A DNA stretch of 50,821 bases from Clostridia bacterium (GTDB lineage: Bacteria > Bacillota > Clostridia > Oscillospirales > Acutalibacteraceae), in NCBI GenBank assembly GCA_024404115.1, contig JAKSQM010000011.1, forward strand, positions 1 to 50,821, read 5' to 3'. Made by a program: the position numbers and the translations under genes. Every line of letters begins with the position of its first letter. Within the stretch, counting starts at the first letter, position 1. Of this stretch, positions 48,710-50,821 are shown piece by piece. The notes under the pieces were generated by a model, which saw only the letters and a list, made by a program, of their open reading frames with translations, ran no database searches and was not told the DNA's origin.

Positions 48710-49588
48710 TTAAATGCCTGCTTTCTTTTTGAGAATCCAAAAAAGGCGTTTGAGATTAAAGCGTTTGAATTTTATATCAACAATTTCAATTTTGCTGCTT
48801 CTTGCGTAGGTGTGGATTCCCTGCACCTGCTTTTTTTCGTCTGTAATAATCTGCTGTGGCTCAACTGTAGAGAAAAGCTCCTCACTATAGCCTTTTTCAT
48901 CACACTGAGTGATTTTATTAAAGAAAAGTCCGCCGCCGTAATTGCCGTTTTCACAATTCTGCGCAGGGCGGATACGCATATTTTTATAAGTAAAAGTCTG
49001 CCCTGCTCCCCTTTTATCAAATCTGCCGCAATAAACGGGGCTGAACGGGGTTTCTATGCCGTTTTCATCAAAAATGCTGAGGTCAACGGACATATCGTTA
49101 CTTTCGCAAATGGTGGAGGCGAGGTAAAATCCGTTTTCTATAACTGTGTCAACTACATTGACATCCTTTACAATCACCTCGGACTTTTTCCATTCATCGG
49201 GGAAATTCACAGCCTCATAAAGCTGAATACAGGAGTCCTCGTGGGTTTCGGGCATCATATAAATTTTGCCGTTCTTTTCAAAAACATAAGGATATGAAAG
49301 GTGGAAATTCTCTGTAATAACAGGCTTCGGCTCGGTGAAAATGCCATTTTCAAATTTGCTGACACCAAGAACGCCAACCTCTGTAATATTGTCAAACATT
49401 TCAACAAAAAGGAATGTTTCGCCGTTTAATTCAAAAAGAAACGGGTCAGCATACCAGTAACGGCTGTTGGCTTTAAGCTGGTTAAAGGTCTTCTGACTTC
49501 CGTCAACAACAGTGTCATCATCATTATAAAAGCGATAGCCGATATTCCAGTATTCTTCAAAAATCAAATCTTTTATGGGGCGCATAAT
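48710..49588 (-). CDS. GINT1-N-like (glucosamine inositolphosphorylceramide transferase-type) propeller protein
   Basis: The 292-aa protein resembles the N-terminal propeller domain of glucosamine inositolphosphorylceramide transferase 1, a fold also seen in bacterial polysaccharide loci. Signatures are YWYADPFLFELNGETFLFVEM, HLSYPYVFEKNGKIYMMPET and RPAQNCENGNYGGGL. The first two are strongly diagnostic of this group. GGGAGGG precedes the ATG at 49588, the best start. As the first gene of the GINT1-GNAT-CelD operon, it points to a surface glycan pathway. Enzymatic activity of the propeller alone is unproven. Confidence 0.8.
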   Translation of the reverse strand: MMRPIKDLIFEEYWNIGYRFYNDDDTVVDGSQKTFNQLKANSRYWYADPFLFELNGETFLFVEMFDNITEVGVLGVSKFENGIFTEPKPVITENFHLSYPYVFEKNGKIYMMPETHEDSCIQLYEAVNFPDEWKKSEVIVKDVNVVDTVIENGFYLASTICESNDMSVDLSIFDENGIETPFSPVYCGRFDKRGAGQTFTYKNMRIRPAQNCENGNYGGGLFFNKITQCDEKGYSEELFSTVEPQQIITDEKKQVQGIHTYARSSKIEIVDIKFKRFNLKRLFWILKKKAGI

Positions 49589-49653
49589 TACCCTCCCGAA
49601 AATGTGTTTTTTTAAGTATAGCACACTTAAAGCATAATCGTCAATGTTGGGAA

Positions 49654-49685
49654 TAAAAAAAGCCCCTCCGCTTTCACGGAGGGAC
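49654..49685 (-). terminator. Terminator after the 183-bp-repeat surface protein
   Basis: A perfect 7-bp stem ccctccg/cggaggg (49664-49670 and 49677-49683) is followed on the minus strand by seven T. Confidence 0.85.
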
Positions 49686-49719
49686 CGAAAAATTTAATTA
49701 AATGGCAAAGCCGTTTTAA

Positions 49720-50821
49720 TTAGCAATAGCCACCCTTTGAAGGTCCAAAGATTGAGTTAAAGAGTTTCTTGAAGAAATACTTAACCATATCCCAGAATGT
49801 GTAAGATACTGTTACCTTTGTATCCTTGCTGATGTCGGTGCCTTCAACTGTTGAAGTAATTGTGCAAGTACCCTTACCAACTGCTGTTACGTTACCGTTT
49901 TCATCAACTGTTGCAACAGATTCATCGCTTGAAGAGTAAACAACCTTATCTGTTGTGCTTTCTGCGCCAAGGTTCTTTGTTTCTTTGTAACCAAGAGTCA
50001 TTTCGTCAGCTGGCTCTGTGAAGCCCTCTTCCTTTGTCTGATGGTCGATTTCATCAAGTGCTTCTTCTTTTGCAGCGTCAACATCGTCAGCGTTTGTTGC
50101 GTTGTTGATAGCTTCTGTGCCCTCGTCAATAAGCTTCTGCATTTCTTCTGAGGGATCTTCGCCTGCTGCTTCTTTAAGCTCCTCAATAGCTGCTTCTTTT
50201 GCATCTGCAAGAGCTTTTTCAGCTGCATCTGCATCGTCAAGACCTGCCTGCTTTGCATCTGCTACATCGTCAAGGTTTGTTGCATTGTCAACTGCTTCTT
50301 TAGCGTTTTCAAGAGCTTCTTTTGCATCGTCTGCTGTTGCATTTGCGATAGCTTCGTCAAGCTCTGCTTTTGCGTCTTCCTTAGCCTGTGCGAGTGCTTC
50401 GTCAGCTGCGTCTGCATTGTCAAGACCTGCCTGCTTTGCATCTGCTACATCGTCAAGGTTTGTTGCGTTGTCAACTGCTTCTTTAGCTTCGTCAAGAGCT
50501 GCCTTTGCTTCGTCTGATGCTGCGTTTTCTTTTGCTTCATCAAGGTCTGCTTTTGCATCTTCCTTAGCCTGTTCAAGAGCCTTGTCTGCTGCGTCTGCGT
50601 TGTCAAGACCTGCCTGCTTTGCATCTGCTACATCGTCAAGATTTGTTGCGTTGTCAACTGCTTCTTTTGCTTCGTCGATAGCTGCCTTTGCTTCGTCTGA
50701 TGTTGCATTTTCTTTTGCTTCATCAAGCTCTGCTTTTGCATCTTCCTTAGCCTGTGCAAGTGCTTCGTCTGCTGCGTCTGCGTTGTCAAGACCTGCCTGC
50801 TTTGCATCTGCTACATCGTCA
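49720..50821 (-). CDS. Surface protein C-terminal part: Ala/Asp-rich repeats plus Big2 domain (partial, 5' end outside the window)
   Basis: The open frame runs through the right edge of the window; no in-frame ATG was found between 50142 and the edge. The visible 367 residues begin with Ala/Asp/Glu-rich 61-residue repeats (for example DDVADAKQAGLDNADAADEA), which form a coiled-coil-like stalk similar to FIVAR-type units. The repeats are followed by a short variant, then a bacterial Ig-like Big2 domain (VVYSSSDESVATVDENGNVT), then a hydrophobic, basic tail (FWDMVKYFFKKLFNSIFG). The DNA repeats have a period of exactly 183 bases. The protein is a stalk-like surface protein; how it is anchored is unclear. 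Confidence 0.8.
   Translation of the reverse strand, partial: DDVADAKQAGLDNADAADEALAQAKEDAKAELDEAKENATSDEAKAAIDEAKEAVDNATNLDDVADAKQAGLDNADAADKALEQAKEDAKADLDEAKENAASDEAKAALDEAKEAVDNATNLDDVADAKQAGLDNADAADEALAQAKEDAKAELDEAIANATADDAKEALENAKEAVDNATNLDDVADAKQAGLDDADAAEKALADAKEAAIEELKEAAGEDPSEEMQKLIDEGTEAINNATNADDVDAAKEEALDEIDHQTKEEGFTEPADEMTLGYKETKNLGAESTTDKVVYSSSDESVATVDENGNVTAVGKGTCTITSTVEGTDISKDTKVTVSYTFWDMVKYFFKKLFNSIFGPSKGGYC
50264..50821. repeat. Tandem 183-bp coding repeats
   Basis: The marker acatcgtca occurs at 50264, 50447, 50630 and 50813, each exactly 183 bases apart (61 codons). At least three full units are present, and the array continues beyond the window. Confidence 0.9.

Noticed and set aside
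48677-49297. 206-codon plus-strand frame opposite the GINT1-like gene
   Set aside because: Antisense shadow of a clear coding region, without translation signals.

Overview
The window looks like a chromosomal segment of an anaerobic, fibre-degrading gut Clostridium-class Firmicute, most like Oscillospirales/Ruminococcaceae. The basis is: strong AGGAGG-type ribosome sites, TTGACA/TATAAT-type promoters with 17-base spacers, a dockerin-bearing surface protein, GH10 and GH130 glycosidases, FIVAR-repeat secreted proteins, the GGGtGRT/NifU-like pair, and Clostridia-typical families (DUF5685, Cdd1, DUF4080 radical SAM). This placement is inference from gene content. I saw no rRNA, tRNA, CRISPR array or insertion sequence.

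Layout. 1-900 is a mosaic of short intergenic repeats. 0.9-5.2 kb (minus) holds a GNAT, an M29 aminopeptidase and two radical SAM proteins. 5.3-8.2 kb (plus) holds a lipoprotein cyclophilin, a GH130 enzyme and two small secreted or membrane proteins. 8.2-12.8 kb has an alpha/beta hydrolase divergent from a two-gene ABC exporter. 13.3-15.2 kb has rsmJ and a SLOG-like protein divergent from two tandem mini-HTH regulators, with several CGATATATCG-type palindromes in between. 15.3-18.1 kb has an LCAT-like secreted protein with cysteine at the nucleophile position and a GH10 xylanase. 18.1-19.0 kb is a small AT-rich module between two near-identical direct repeats. 19.2-20.9 kb is the GGGtGRT/NifU-like operon. 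21.2-24.7 kb is accessory: an unknown AT-rich gene, a pair of unlisted micro-genes (43 and 50 aa), a membrane acyltransferase with an XRE regulator, and a 40-aa peptide gene ending in Cys-Cys with its own promoter and terminator. 24.8-35 kb is a surface-protein block: a NAGPA-type phosphodiester glycosidase broken by one base, two paralogous ~620-aa FIVAR proteins, and a 1649-aa FIVAR/dockerin protein. 35.2-40.9 kb has alr, a sugar isomerase/oxidoreductase operon, and a DUF5685 - degenerate J protein - membrane protein operon. 41.0-42.0 kb is the second large repeat mosaic. 42-46.8 kb has lysC-hom, trmB, a Cdd1 protein and a CelD-like protein. 47-49.6 kb is an operon of a GINT1-like glycan protein with two GNAT-fold proteins. 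49.7 kb to the end is the C-terminal part of a surface protein with perfect 183-bp repeats.

How the genes fit together. Much of the window concerns extracellular polysaccharide and the cell surface: xylanase, mannoside phosphorylase, dockerin and FIVAR proteins, LCAT-like hydrolase, CelD/GINT1 genes and alanine racemase. Housekeeping genes (aspartate pathway, rRNA and tRNA methyltransferases, Fe-S scaffold) lie between them. The best candidates for undescribed biology are the Cys-Cys peptide gene, the SLOG/double-HTH locus with its palindromes, the DUF5685/J-like/membrane triad, the cysteine-nucleophile LCAT homologue, and the mosaic intergenic repeats that recur at five or more sites.
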